Shown here: in pieces, positions 1-11,200 of the stretch
Position numbering within the stretch: position 1 is the first letter of the stretch
Layout of the letters: each line of letters opens with the position of its first letter
Notes under the pieces: generated by a model
What the model saw: only the letters and a program-made list of their open reading frames with translations
Databases searched by the model: none
Told to the model about the DNA's origin: nothing
Program-made: the position numbers and the translations under genes
NCBI RefSeq assembly: GCF_008831285.2
Contig: NC_045147.1
Location: forward strand, 11,349,427-11,413,426
DNA from: Nymphaea colorata
Taxonomy: Eukaryota; Streptophyta; Magnoliopsida; Nymphaeales; Nymphaeaceae
Reading direction: 5' to 3'
DNA length: 64,000 bases

Positions 1-2
1 TG

Positions 3-131
3 ACAGCTGTATACCTGGTAGCACAATATGCACGTCATGACATCCGAAAGAGAGAAGCGGTGATCCTTCTAAACTCAAGTCTGAATTTTCTTGATGATTT
101 TGGAAATAGAGTAGCCAGTTTGTTAGATTGA
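3..131 (+). CDS. Possible internal or terminal exon of a partial plus-strand gene, product unknown
   Basis: An open frame enters from the left edge in frame 3 and ends at a TGA at 129-131. It encodes 42 residues that look protein-like, starting TAVYLVAQYARHDIRKREA and ending in an amphipathic stretch, NFLDDFGNRVASLLD. It could be the end of the gene. Alternatively a weak donor at 110/111 (AGA|GTAGCC) keeps frame and would join it in phase 0 to the exon at 1514, removing the last residues and the TGA. The DNA between 131 and 1513 is T-rich on this strand, as plant introns are. I do not recognise the family. Exon status is inferred from composition and frame only. Confidence 0.35.
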   Translation, partial: TAVYLVAQYARHDIRKREAVILLNSSLNFLDDFGNRVASLLD

Positions 132-478
132 TGTGCTTAATTTTGCAAGTTAAAGTTTATGATTGTCTGCTTTGATCTTTCTATACATCATCTGTTATTT
201 ATTGGATGGATAATCATTTTGTATTTAATATATTCTTGAACATGCTGGTGCAATAACCTAAGTTCAATTCTTATCCATACAATTCTTGTTAGACTTGCCT
301 TGCTTGTATTAGTTGATGTTTCTGTATGTTGAAGCAAAATAAGTGTGGCGCTGTGGCCATATTCTTGCTACCAAAATTTGTTACAAATACATATATAGTA
401 ATGGGCGCGGTCAGGCGGCGGGCGGCGCCGCTCAATCGGCGCGCCAAGGAGGAGGAGACGGCTGCTGCTCTGATACCA

Positions 479-643
479 TGATAAGATTAGAAAGAATAAT
501 CTTTGATTAACCTCGAAATCTGCCCTAACTCCTCTTTATATAGACTAGAGGAGAGAGAGAAGTTACAAGAGAAACATCTAAAGGAAAAGTTATTACAAAA
601 GTACCCTCTTAAACCTAAAACTGAATATAAACACATCTTAACA
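479..643 (-). repeat. 165-bp LTR, downstream copy
   Basis: On the plus strand it begins TGATAAGA and ends TCTTAACA, which is the TG...CA ends with short imperfect terminal inverted repeats expected of an LTR. It matches the copy at 954-1118 base for base by eye. A TATA-like TATATAAAGAGG on the minus strand (about 529-540) could serve as the element promoter. Confidence 0.75.
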
Positions 644-658
644 AGCGGCGAAGATGAC

Positions 659-840
659 TGCAACAGCGGACGGAGGCGTCGGGCGGAGAAGACAGCAACG
701 GGCGGAGGCGTCGGGCGGAGAAGACAGCAACGGGCGGAGGCGTCGGGTGGAGAAGACAGCAACGGGCGGAGGCGTCGGGCGGAGAGGTCAGGACAGCGAC
801 TGGCAGAGGCGTCGGGTGGAGAGGTCAGCGACGGGCGGAG
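659..840. repeat. GC-rich minisatellite, 32-bp unit, inside the miniature LTR element
   Basis: Four good units (659-690, 691-722, 723-754, 755-786) and further degenerate ones share the core GGCGGAGGCGTCGGGCGGAG. The unit length is not a multiple of three, so the repeat does not preserve one coding frame. Its GC-richness contrasts sharply with the AT-rich surroundings, which suggests it was carried in by the element. Confidence 0.8.
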
Positions 841-941
841 ATGGGTGGACACGAGCGGGTGGAGGAAGCGCAGCGATGGGCGCGGTCAGGCGGCGGGCGG
901 CGCCGCTCAATCGGCGCGCCAAGGAGGAGGAGACGGCTGCT

Positions 942-953
942 GCTCTGATACCA
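942..953 (-). other. Primer-binding site complementary to initiator tRNA-Met
   Basis: Minus-strand TGGTATCAGAGC immediately abuts the LTR end. It is the usual primer site of plant copia-type and TRIM elements. A second copy lies at 467-478, next to the other LTR, followed by truncated internal sequence. Confidence 0.7.
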
Positions 954-1118
954 TGATAAGATTAGAAAGAATAATCTTTGATTAACCTCGAAATCTGCCC
1001 TAACTCCTCTTTATATAGACTAGAGGAGAGAGAGAAGTTACAAGAGAAACATCTAAAGGAAAAGTTATTACAAAAGTACCCTCTTAAACCTAAAACTGAA
1101 TATAAACACATCTTAACA
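954..1118 (-). repeat. 165-bp LTR, upstream copy
   Basis: Second copy of the LTR at 479-643, same length and apparently identical. On the minus strand it is the 5' LTR, because the primer-binding site follows it directly at 953-942. Confidence 0.75.
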
Positions 1119-1513
1119 GTAACCATTCTTGTCAATCTTAAAGTACCTCATTGTCAACAAGTTCTTGAGTATGGTACTTGGTCTAGTATATTGGTCTCAC
1201 CATTGTTGAATGATCTCTCTTGGAGATAATTTTGTCGACAAAACGTGGGCTTGTTTATGTTTCTCAAGGTGCTATTTTTATAGTTTCACATCTTTGTTGC
1301 CTTTCATCTCTAGTTTTTCATCTGATTGCTGTCTTCCCTTTTTGGTTTTCTGGCTTGTACTTTATTGGTTTTGGACCTTTAAACTGCCAATTATTCGGTT
1401 CTTAGTAGCCATTTGGCTAATGTCCTTCCATGGTTGATTTGCTTTAGTTTGATCATACTTAACCATGACAAAGAAAATGTGGTTGATCCATCCTTTCCAA
1501 CCGATAAAATCAG

Positions 1514-1912
1514 GAATTGGAGATGAAGAAAAAGACTGAGGAAGAAACAAAAGAAAAAAATCTAGATTCAGACTCTGCAGATGCAGGGCAAGATCCAGAT
1601 CTCGTTCAGGTAAAGAAGAGATTGGATGCTTTAGAGGAGTCTGTGAAAGAAATCGTGGACAAAACCAGAACACTTCCACAGAAGGGTGAGGATCAGTCCT
1701 CCAGCAAGCTGGACACTGTTTCTCCTCCTGACAGAAACAACAAAAGCAGCTCAGCTGCTGCTAATTCACAAACTGGCTCTTCCACTGAATCGAAAGTTAG
1801 TGTCTCAACATCAGGCCCGGCTCAGGAGTCGGTGGTTAAATCTCCTCCTGTTATTTCAGTTGACAAGGACGAGCAAAGAGGGAAGAGTGGTGATAAGAAT
1901 GAGAAGTGCTAG
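1514..1912 (+). CDS. Last exon of a partial plus-strand gene: charged, Ser-rich C-terminal tail, product unknown
   Basis: An open frame of about 133 codons runs from a plausible acceptor (AAATCAG|GAATTGG, 1513/1514) to TAG at 1910-1912. It begins ELEMKKKTEEETKEK. It has a short heptad-like helix (VKKRLDALEESVKEIVDKT) at about residues 35-53, then a low-complexity Ser/Thr/Pro/Lys tail ending GDKNEKC. Such tails are typical of the disordered C-terminus of a larger protein. An ATG at 1523 could start a small protein, but the in-frame acceptor and the T-rich DNA upstream favour an exon. It probably follows the segment at 3-131. No domain or family was recognised. Sequence from 1913 to about 2300 is likely 3' UTR. 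Confidence 0.45.
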   Translation, partial: ELEMKKKTEEETKEKNLDSDSADAGQDPDLVQVKKRLDALEESVKEIVDKTRTLPQKGEDQSSSKLDTVSPPDRNNKSSSAAANSQTGSSTESKVSVSTSGPAQESVVKSPPVISVDKDEQRGKSGDKNEKC

Positions 1913-3644
1913 GATCGTCAAACACGATCATCATGGATGAAAAGCATTTCTTCTAGGACAGTGAGAAAAAAGATGGAACTGCACAGCGACAACAGTTTTT
2001 CAAGGGAATCAACGCAATGTAGAGCCTGTGAATGTTCAAAAGTGTAATTCAGGGTGCATTTGTTCTGCAACATTACTGTTCTGGTAAAAGGGCGGATATA
2101 GCTGCCTATTCTGTTTTATTTAAATTTCGGACACTAAGGATAATGCTAAGTTGAAGCCGTTTCTTATCCATCTAGAATGTATATTTACTGAACTTACTTT
2201 CGATGTTAATGCAGCACAGAAGTTCTCAATCGGAATTTAGTAACTAAGCTGGCTGCAGATGAAACGAACTCTCTTAAAGACCCCAAACGTGTGCACCTGA
2301 CAAGGATCACTCGGTACTCAAAACTCTTCGTTTACTAAAATTGAAAGGGAAAACACACAGGTTTTGGAGCGGTAAAAGAGCAGCTATTAAACCCTTAAGA
2401 TATACTCAACACCTGCGAGAAACGAACAGTAGCTCCCCGTCTGACAACCACCAAACCTGTCCACAGAAATTGGTTGATCTCTGTAATATGTGGAGTTTAG
2501 GTTCGCGAGTGGCTAATCCCATTGCTCTACATCCTCTCAGGGCACGGGTGCTTTATGGAGTTCATAATAGGCTGCTCCACGTCCTCCCAAGGCATAGGGC
2601 TGCTTTCTAGAGCTCATAGACTGCCGCTGAAATGAGTAGTTCATGGTGGTGAGAGATTCCTTGGAAAGGACAACAAGTTTCATCAGATCTTTCCAGCAAA
2701 TAAGTTCAGGCAAATAACTTGATGGCAGGTGCCACCACCATTTCATGGGTGACGTGTTGTTGAATAAATCTATCTCTCAGCTATCTCCTCTCCGTCCCCT
2801 AGTAACATTGTCCCAACTGACAGCAGATCCGGTACGGCAGTCCCAATATTAGAGAAAAATCCATGGATAGCGTATTCTGATGCATTTGGCGACGATTTGG
2901 GGAATAAATACAGCCTGTGCTCCGAACAAGATAGTACGTGATTGATCATGATCGGCATCAATCACCGGCAGCCTGTTGCTTACGAGTGAAGATGAATCAC
3001 CATCACCACTTGCGTAAGAGTGAATATGAATCTCCACCTCCACAAGTACTTTCTTGTCAGTAGAGATGAGTCTTCCCCTTCTTCCACCTGAACATATCTC
3101 TCAACCATCAAGAGAGCTATTCGATTGGGCTGTCAATGTACCTTCGCTGATTACTATATCGACATCAGTGGGTTGGCCCTAACTGATGGGTGGGGCTGGT
3201 AGGTCTACGTTTCGAACTCTTGTGACGTCAATTCTTTGTACTGCCAAAAAAAAAAAGGGAGAGAAGGGTGCACCCATATACAAGTTTGAAACATGGAGGG
3301 AGGAAGCAACACCGTCATGGACCTTGAGAACTGTTGCTGTTTGCCAAGGAATTCAATGCATTCCAAAAGGCATGGAAATCAATAACGCACAAGACTGTTG
3401 GGAAAGAAGGCAACATCCTAAAAGAATTCTGGGATGAGTTGATAAGTTTTTCGGTAAAGCACTTTAACCAATTCTCCTTCTTGATTAAATAACGATGGAG
3501 AAAGCAAGAAACCCTGTCTAAATCACCATGATACGTTGAACGACCAAGTTGCTTATCAATGGCAATGGCTAATAGGGCATTAGCTTTAAGGACTGGATCC
3601 AACATACACTCCATGCTCAGTGGGTTCATAATCTAGCCTGAAGG

Positions 3645-3816
3645 TTCCCTTTTTTTGGGGTTTCGACATATATCGTTATTAGTGATGACAGCAGTGTATC
3701 CTTTAACTTAAGTATCATATTCCACCACTTAAGATGGAGAGGCATGACACCCATGGGAAACGAACTAGAGACCTGCTCGTAGCCCAAACAAGCTATGCTA
3801 TACCCCTTGACTCTGT
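3645..3816 (-). mobile_element. Candidate tRNA-derived SINE (degenerate)
   Basis: On the minus strand the segment opens AGTCAAGGGGTATAGCATAG and continues to CAGGTCTCTAGTTCGTTTCC, resembling degenerate A and B boxes of a tRNA-type pol III promoter (B-box-like TAGTTCGTTTCC at about 3755-3766). It ends about 110 bases later in CCCCAAAAAAAGG, a short A tail. Size and order fit plant SINEs of the Au type. Target duplications were not seen, so this rests on layout alone. Confidence 0.35.
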
Positions 3817-4410
3817 TCGAATCTACTTTAGGGCAAATGCGTGCTACTAAGTTCCTACCTTTCCAAGCTTGGCAGTCCCGTATCCAATATCAACATCAAT
3901 TACAACATCTTTACCTTCATTCTTTATCCTTAATGTCATCTTTAGCTACTTGACTGTTCCAATAGCTTGGCCTGTGGGTGGCCACATTGTTTGTTATTAT
4001 TGGAGGGGAGAGTGATCGATTACTCCGTCTAAGCAGAATATCCTCCCCCATTGGTTTCATCAGATATGTGCACGTGGAGTTATTCATATGTCAGCAAATT
4101 CTCTCTCTTCTTACGGTGAACTTAGAATTGGATGGAAACAAGGAATTGTCCATTCATATTGTCTTTTAGAATATGATAGAAGATCTGACTATGGTATAAA
4201 ACGTACAAAATCTACTATAATGATTTTGTTATTTTTAGTTGTACCAGATTCAATTTTGCTGCAACCACATATGGTTTGTGTGTCTGGTTGTGATTCACCT
4301 GCTTGCAATCCATTGCAGAACATCAAAGGGCCCCCAATGCCTTGGTTTCTCATGTTTATATACGCACACTTTTTTATTCTATTTTGTGTATAACATCTTG
4401 GGGTTCCCTT

Positions 4411-4556
4411 GGAGGCCGTTTAATAGAAACAACTTGTTACTAATCTGTTCGAGTGAATGAAATAGGTTCATAAAGCAGTGTTACAGTGTTCCATGAACCT
4501 GCCCCAAAGATGCATGGGACAGTAACAAATTGTTACTGTCGCCAACCAGCCCCAAA
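4411..4556. mobile_element. Degenerate MITE-like element
   Basis: The segment starts GGAGGCCGTTTAATAGAAAC and contains TTGTTACTAATCTG and GTGTTCCATGAACC. These resemble, partly in inverted order, motifs in the better preserved MITE at 35273-35416. Near its end, GACAGTAACAA and TTGTTACTGTC (4521-4543) form a near-perfect inverted repeat. Clean terminal repeats and a target duplication are not visible. Confidence 0.3.
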
Positions 4557-6578
4557 TGCTGTGGCAATGCTTTCTCACATTATTAGGCTAATGGATGTGT
4601 TGATTGTGATGAAAGGTGTGTAAGTACATACTCATTTTTTTCCCCAAATGGTCATCTAGAAGAAAATCATGCTCTCTAGCCACTTAGCTTCATAATCACA
4701 GCATAAAAGCTTACGAACTGCAGAAAATTTTTGATGGGTACAACAGCCGAAAGTTGGGTTTGATTGCTGCAGTCAATTCAAACCCATGTAACATGCAACA
4801 GTAGGCTCGGTGCAATATAATTGCGCAGGAACTGTGGAATTTCTTTTTTGAAATCGAACTTTTAGGTTTCTTATCAAATTTCTCATCACATGCTTGACAG
4901 CACAGATTATCCTGATTTATAGCACGCAATGTACATGGAAGTTCTGTACGCAATACAACTGCCCCATGTGGATTCTTATGTCTAGAAAAGCATGTCGAGT
5001 ACCCCAGTAGGATTACATTAATATGATCTGATGTCTTTTGGTTTATCATTATATACCGTGAGACACTACATTTTTTGGTCTTTTGAGGTTGTCTTATGTA
5101 CAAGTTATTTACCTGCTATCGCCAAACTTTATCATTGGTTCTTGAAGGATGTCTTAGGTACAGTCTGTTTACTTGCTACCACAAAAAATTATGCTTGTTT
5201 CTTCCTTAATTCTCTCAGTTATGAAGTTCGAAAACATGTTGCGACATATATTTTAATGTTTAATGTATGAGTTCTTTAAGAAGCAGATACATAACAGGTT
5301 CGCGTCGAGCCCATGTCAGCACAACCGCACACTTAAGTGAATCTTCTCATTTTCAAGGCAGAGTTAATGATTTTTAACTGTTTGATTCCTCACTTTATAA
5401 ATCTAAATAGTTGAATATTTCCAACAGTATCTGACGCATGAGATATTTTTGACAAAAGACTACTAATAGATATATAGCACTGGCAACGGCTTTTATCGTG
5501 TTGATGGTATGCTCAAAGAAAGCATCTTATCGTTGCACTGTGCCGCATGAAATTGACAACATAACCGCAGTAACTTTATCTACTTGGGGAGACGATTACG
5601 TTAGGATCTCAAAGAAACTAATAAAACCAAACCAGCAACAAAAGGTCGAGGTGGTGTAACTCTATTATCTTTTTGGTGTAACTCTCTATCTTTTTCTTGT
5701 CGTTCCTACTGTTGTTAGTGAAATTACCCAAACTTGACAGAGAATCTACGTACTGCTAATAAACACGAAACACTAAAAGGATGTCACTGCAAGGAAATAT
5801 GTGGTTCTTGCTACAAGGAGAAAGCTAAAAGCCAAAGTTTGAAGTGCAGAGCATTTGAAGGAAACCCCTCTTTAACTCTACGCAACAAGGCGTTTCTGCT
5901 TTAGGCCAGAAGCTTGTATTTGAGCCACCTGAAACTATCACTCAATGTTACAGTATTTTTTTGGTACTGAATCGCCATATTCCCAAACGTGGTGTGAACG
6001 CCGTTCCTGTCGAGAGAATCCCAGCTGGAAACTAGTTTCTGCAACTCGTGGCTCACATGGCCATGTTTCGTAAGGAAGAAGACTATTTTAACCAGGTAGT
6101 TGAACTCTGTTTCTTGTCTGTCAAAGGTTCACAAGAAATCTAAAAGCGGTGAGGCATAACAAATGGCACCGGACAGGATGTCGACTTTGGCATTTATGCA
6201 GAATGGAGTATACCACCTCGAATTTACTTTCTGTAAGTATGGAGGGCTAGCGCCCAAGAATTTAAAGGAGGAAAGCTGTATGCCTTTTCCATTAAAAACA
6301 TTCAGTTTCAACAAGGGAATCTAATTAAACATGGCTGGGCTGAAATAAACAGAGGTTTTTCTTTCTGATTGCCTATAAATATGCTGAAAAAGTCGACCAT
6401 CCTTCTCATTCTTCTTCATGTTTCCTAATGGAAAGTTTCTCTTTTGTTGTAGCGTGAAGGCACCAAAATCAGCTAACTAGTTCCAGTTTAAAGCTTTTTA
6501 ACTTCTTGGTAGCAAACTGTTTGGATTTTAATGTTCGTACCTTGAAGCAGCAGAATAGGGTACGTTTCGCATCACTGA

Positions 6579-6604
6579 CACACACACACACACACACAGG
6601 GACG

Positions 6605-6653
<49 letters not shown>
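6579..6653. repeat. Compound microsatellite (AC)n then (GA)n
   Basis: About ten AC units are followed by GGGACGGACA and a run of about 22 GA units with one interruption. A simple repeat with no coding context. Confidence 0.95.
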
Positions 6654-7673
6654 CACAGGGAGGTTGGTCAAATGGCCCTTAATCCTTTTGTTGGTAATAA
6701 CTGAAACGTTCTTTCAAGAAAATTATGTTTCTTATGACTTGGAAATATAGATCCTTGTGTTAGAAATGAACTCTCAAAAAACGTTTCTGCAATAAAAAAT
6801 GTGTTTTCTATGACTTAAAAATGTAGATAAATGTGGGCCTTTGACTTTCGAAATGCCTCAGGACACTCAGAGCGTGCGTTATAAAGGGACTCCTGTTACA
6901 CAGATGACCTGAATCAGAGCGCCTTCAAAGTCAGAAAAGAAGTGTACCAAAACCAGATGAAAAAGTTGCAAAAATGATATGTAACGGCCCTATTCCTGGA
7001 GATCTATGTCAGTGAAAGAAATGTAGGAACCTAACGTTCACAGAAGAACTTAGAAAGATGAAGAAATCAATGAGAATTTGACTCAAAAACTGGAATATCA
7101 TGGTGAAAGCGTGGAAGAGTCTTATATAACTCGAGCAGTATGAGTAGGTAGCGACTACACGAGCACGAGGTGTCCTTTAATTCGTCGGTCACGCCGCAAT
7201 GAGCTGTTCATGACGAGGGAAAAAGTTTCACACCTGAAAAAGGAAGCCTCAGAATTACTTGCTCGCACTTATTAAAGCCGCCCATGGTTTTGTTGATCGT
7301 CCGAAACGGGCAAAAGAGCAATCGTGTAAAGTTGGCCGTGCTTGAAGGGGAAGCCCCTTCTAGCTGTGGCCCCATCATGGTGTATAGGCCAACGAAAAGG
7401 CCGCCCCTGCAACTTCTCTACCCTTCTTGTGGGCTTTGAGAAACTGGGTAGCCGCTAATCTTGGTTTTATCAGCTCACAATGTGGAACTAGTTTGGTTTT
7501 ATCAGCCCACAATGGGGAACTAGTTGATATCACATTCTCTCTCCCTCTCTCTCCCTGCCCAAGAAGATGTGTAGAGTAGTTGGTCGAACTCAAGGCGTTA
7601 ACTAGCGGATCATTATTTTGATTCTTGTTGGCATTACTCACCGTTGAGAGTTAAGTTAAAGGAGTTATATAAG

Positions 7674-7830
7674 AGGGTCATTTGGCATCAAGGACGCCTT
7701 TATAGTAAATCTGTCTCAAAATTAAAGATAGATTCACTAAATATTAAAACTAATGTTCTATGAATCTAGTATATTTTTAGGGCTAGTTAATAGGACACTC
7801 ACAAAGTGTACTTACTACCAAATGACCCCT
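7674..7830. mobile_element. 157-bp MITE with clear terminal inverted repeats and 3-bp target duplication
   Basis: The element begins AGGGTCATTTGG and ends CCAAATGACCCCT, which are inverted repeats differing by one G. It is flanked on both sides by AAG (7671-7673 and 7831-7833). The interior is AT-rich with no open frame. The size and ends are those of a non-autonomous DNA transposon. The superfamily is not certain, because the ends are not those of typical Tourist or CACTA elements. Confidence 0.7.
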
Positions 7831-7857
7831 AAGCAGCTCAAGTGATTGAGATTGTAT

Positions 7858-8213
7858 TAGAGCTATAAACTAGTCCAGTTGAACTCGCGTTGAGCCAGCT
7901 CAAGCTCGAGTGCGGGTTGAACTCAAGTCGTGCTCAACTAACCATACAATGTTGCACTCGAGCTCTACTCGCTTAACTCATTCAACTTGTTTATATTAAT
8001 GTGTCTGGTTTTTTTAACTTGCTTAACTCGTCCACTCGTTCAACTAACTCAACCATGATGAACTAATTTTACATAATTAAGTAGAGCCTAGTTTAAATAA
8101 GTCGACCAATTTAAAACTTCAAGCATAAATTTAAACTTGAGATTGGTTCGGGTTTTTTCAAGCGAGTTAGAGTCAAGCCCAAGTTAGCTTCACTCATTGT
8201 GCAGTCCTAATTG
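7858..8213. repeat. Degenerate GAGCTCGA-rich repeat, family member 1
   Basis: The segment is dense in degenerate GCTCGAGT/AACTCG words and ends CATTGTGCAGTCCTA. That end is the complement of the start of the element at 34045 (TAGGTTTGCACAATGAG). Other members are at 34045-34374 and 45884-46349, with a fragment near 52720-52990. No open frame. Probably an old DNA-transposon derivative. Confidence 0.5.
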
Positions 8214-11200
8214 TGATTGTCTTTCACCCTTTTCCCCCTCTCTCCCGCTCTTTTCCAATTGTATGTACTTTGATTGGTGCTCCCCTGCTCTCCCTCTCTG
8301 TGTGTCTCTTATCCAATTGTCTGTGCTTTGACTGGTGCAAAGAAAAAAGGATGAGGTTGAAGCAAGTTCTAAAAAGCAGGCTCTGTTGAGCTGAATGGGG
8401 GCCATTGATCACAGAACAGAGCTGCAAGATTGTCAGGGCAATGGATGTGGAGGGGGGAGTTGGGCTGCACCCATCTGGCAGGGAGGGGAGAGCCAACTCG
8501 TCGAACCTGACCAGGATGTCTGACATTGAAACGGCACCCTCTTCAGGCTGTAAATGGGTTGGACCTGGTCCCTGACCAGTGCCTCGACTCACAAAGACTG
8601 ATTTCAAATCAGAAATGGTCCTTCTGCACATTACCGGGTCACTGTTCATGTCAGGACGGTTACAGTACTGGAACCAATTGGACCTGGTCCGACTAGACCA
8701 AATCGAGCCACCTCTGTCATTACAGACTTTACAGGTAAGAGAAAAGATTGCAGGATCCAGATCGGGATCCACATAAAGGGTCCACCCTGAGCCTTTTCAG
8801 GCCCACCCTGAACCCAACTCCCAACTAATTCGTTGTACCTCCTCCTTTCAACATGGTAGTCATGAGAGCAAACGAGAAAAGACAGGCTCTTCTCCCATGG
8901 CCTCGACGCCCTCCAAGCCTTTCTCTATTCGTTCATGATATAATTCATCGACAGTCTCGCTTTTGACTCTTTCTTCCCTTTTCCACTTGGGCTCGATCGA
9001 CAAGGCAGGCTGCATGAGGGAAATCAAATTCTTAATTCGGCTTTTCTTTTTTCTTCTTTTAAATTATGATTTATGGGGAAGCGGACTGGTCTTCATCCTC
9101 GTTGGTTAGGTTAGGTCAGCCATGGCAGAAAACGCAGATGGTTGCATTAATGTCAAACCTAAACCAGCAGATATGCTTTCCATTGAAAAAAGAAAGACAT
9201 GCTTTCTTGGCAACGTTCATTCTCCTGCCATCTCCATTGTCGACTCCCCACCTCCTAAAATTTGCTCTTGAAATCGAATGCCCAAAGACAGTAACCGAAA
9301 AGCCTCGATTGGTCTTCATTTTTCAGGAATGTTCAGTAAAAGAAGGCACAGCAGTGTCGACATTGAATCATGCCAATGCATCTTCCTTCTCAAGTTGCTG
9401 CATAACATTAAGAGAAAACCAGAAGGCACCATTTAACGCATCTCTGTGTCAGTAATTATTGTTCTCATTCTACTGCACTTTTATGAACCCCACTTCAGAT
9501 TATAAGCTCTGCCATGGGAGAGCAGCAACTTGGTGCAATTACAACGCGTGGAGCTAAATGCACGTCCATTGGCAGCTTTAGGCAGGCCTTTTAGGCTGGA
9601 GGCAGGTGGGATGAGGACTCGATTCACACCCAACAGCCGCTCCATCCCAGGCGTCGCTACCACCATTGAAAAGGCACAACCATCAGCTTCCCAGTCAAGA
9701 CTCTCAAAGAACAAAAGGGGCAGCAGGTGCCCATGTGGCCGATCGACCCATCGGCCACGGCAGAGTTTCCAAAGATTATTATAGAGAATCAACGGACACC
9801 AGTCGCCTCCGCTCCCGACGGCTCACCCATCGAAGCAGGACAAAACGGAGAAAGCCATCTACAATCTGCATACGCGCCGGAGATTCAGGGCCGCTTGGGG
9901 GTTTTAAACTCCCCAAGTTGAGCCACCGATCGATTCTTCCTTCGTCCATGTGATGGCACCTGTGGTAGCGTGGGGATCATCGAGTAACCTTCTCTTTTCT
10001 ATTTGGTTTTGGATGAATTCCATCCTTGCTCATAGAGAGGTTTTTTCTTCGTTCCAGCTGTTAGGATTCGGTGCAGGAATCGCCTACCATAGGCCCACAA
10101 CAGCTGTGGAATATATATATATTTCCCTCATATGAATTTAATCAATGTCAGTACTGGTAGCCCACTAGGAGTTGGTTAAAGGATATTATTTCTACGTGAA
10201 AAGCAAGGCCCAAGACATCCATGTGCCTATGCTCCGACCACCGAGAGGCTCTTCTTTGGTTGTTCTCGTACTGAAAGTTTTTACTAGACACCTGGCTACA
10301 CTTGGTTCGATTTGGAATTTCTAGAGAGAGAGGTCTAATCACCGAGTCAACCATCCGGAGACTGTAAGAATGAATCCACACACTGCTTTGAAAAGTCCGC
10401 GAACAAGTCAGGCTGACTGAACTGCGCGTCTTGCCAACTGGAATTGAACAAGTTCTGGCTTCGGAATATTATAGTCCGAGAAAGTTGACTCACCTAAACT
10501 TGTCGGGGGGTGGTGTGAACTTGACTGAAAGAAGGAAGAAGAAGAAGAAGAAGAAAAGAGAAAAAAAATACAGCAGCATGAACGGGACATCTGGCGAGCG
10601 TCCCATTTGCTTAGACGGAATCCAAAGGCAGTGCGCCGTTTGAATTTTGAAATCTAACAAAACGAATCAGGACAATGGACACAGTACAAATAAGCATGCA
10701 TTTTGAAGAGCTTCTTTGATATTCCCCTCCCTTTAACGGCAGCATCGCACAGTTGAGGGAAGACAAATCGCCGCCCCCTAGCCACCGTTGGGCCCTCGTC
10801 ACTAGCTCAAGTCCCGATTCCGAATAATAATAATATTGCTTTCTCTTGTTCTCCACCGAATGATTCAATGACGACAGATGAAGCTGCTTTTCTGTGTAAA
10901 TGAACAAGCAGACGCGTAAATAACCAGGCGTGGACGCGGGGAAGTTGGATTCGATACACAGGTGGAAATAAAAAATGTTAGGTATTCACGACCACCATTG
11001 GGAGGGATAACTAACCCGCTGCTTCGGTTCTGGCACAGGACAGGCTATAAATGCAAGCAACTTGATGGAATGAAAGCCCATCTGTTCTTCCAGCGTCGCA
11101 GTAGAGAATCTACAAGCGCATTCATTGAGTCCGGTTTGGTAGAGGAAGCGCTCCATGGGTTCGGCGGTGGTCCAATGTACAGGCTGCCAAAAAAAATTCT

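Larger units (their letters stand above)
402..1118 (-). mobile_element. Miniature LTR retrotransposon (TRIM-like) in LTR-internal-LTR-internal arrangement
   Basis: Read on the minus strand the order is LTR (1118 to 954), a 12-nt primer-binding site, a GC-rich internal region (941 to 644), a second LTR (643 to 479), a second primer-binding site, and a truncated second copy of the internal region (466 to about 402). Both LTRs run TGTTAAGA...TCTTATCA on this strand and look identical over 165 bp. Each is followed directly by TGGTATCAGAGC, the complement of the plant initiator tRNA-Met 3' end used by many copia-type elements. No gag or pol frame fits in about 310 bp, so the element would be non-autonomous. 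GTAA at 398-401 and GTAAC at 1119-1123 may be the target-site duplication. It lies in a putative intron of the partial gene. Identical LTRs suggest recent insertion or gene conversion. Confidence 0.75.

Noticed and set aside
503-985. 160-codon plus-strand frame across the miniature LTR element
   Set aside because: It runs antisense through an LTR and the minisatellite. The translation is Arg/Gly-rich low complexity produced by the GC-rich repeat, so it is not a gene.
3315-3629. 104-codon minus-strand frame
   Set aside because: Peptide unfamiliar, with no supporting splice sites or promoter; kept as a chance frame.
8224-8772. 182-codon minus-strand frame
   Set aside because: No recognisable domain, a charged low-complexity end, and no splice or promoter context. 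Length alone is not enough.
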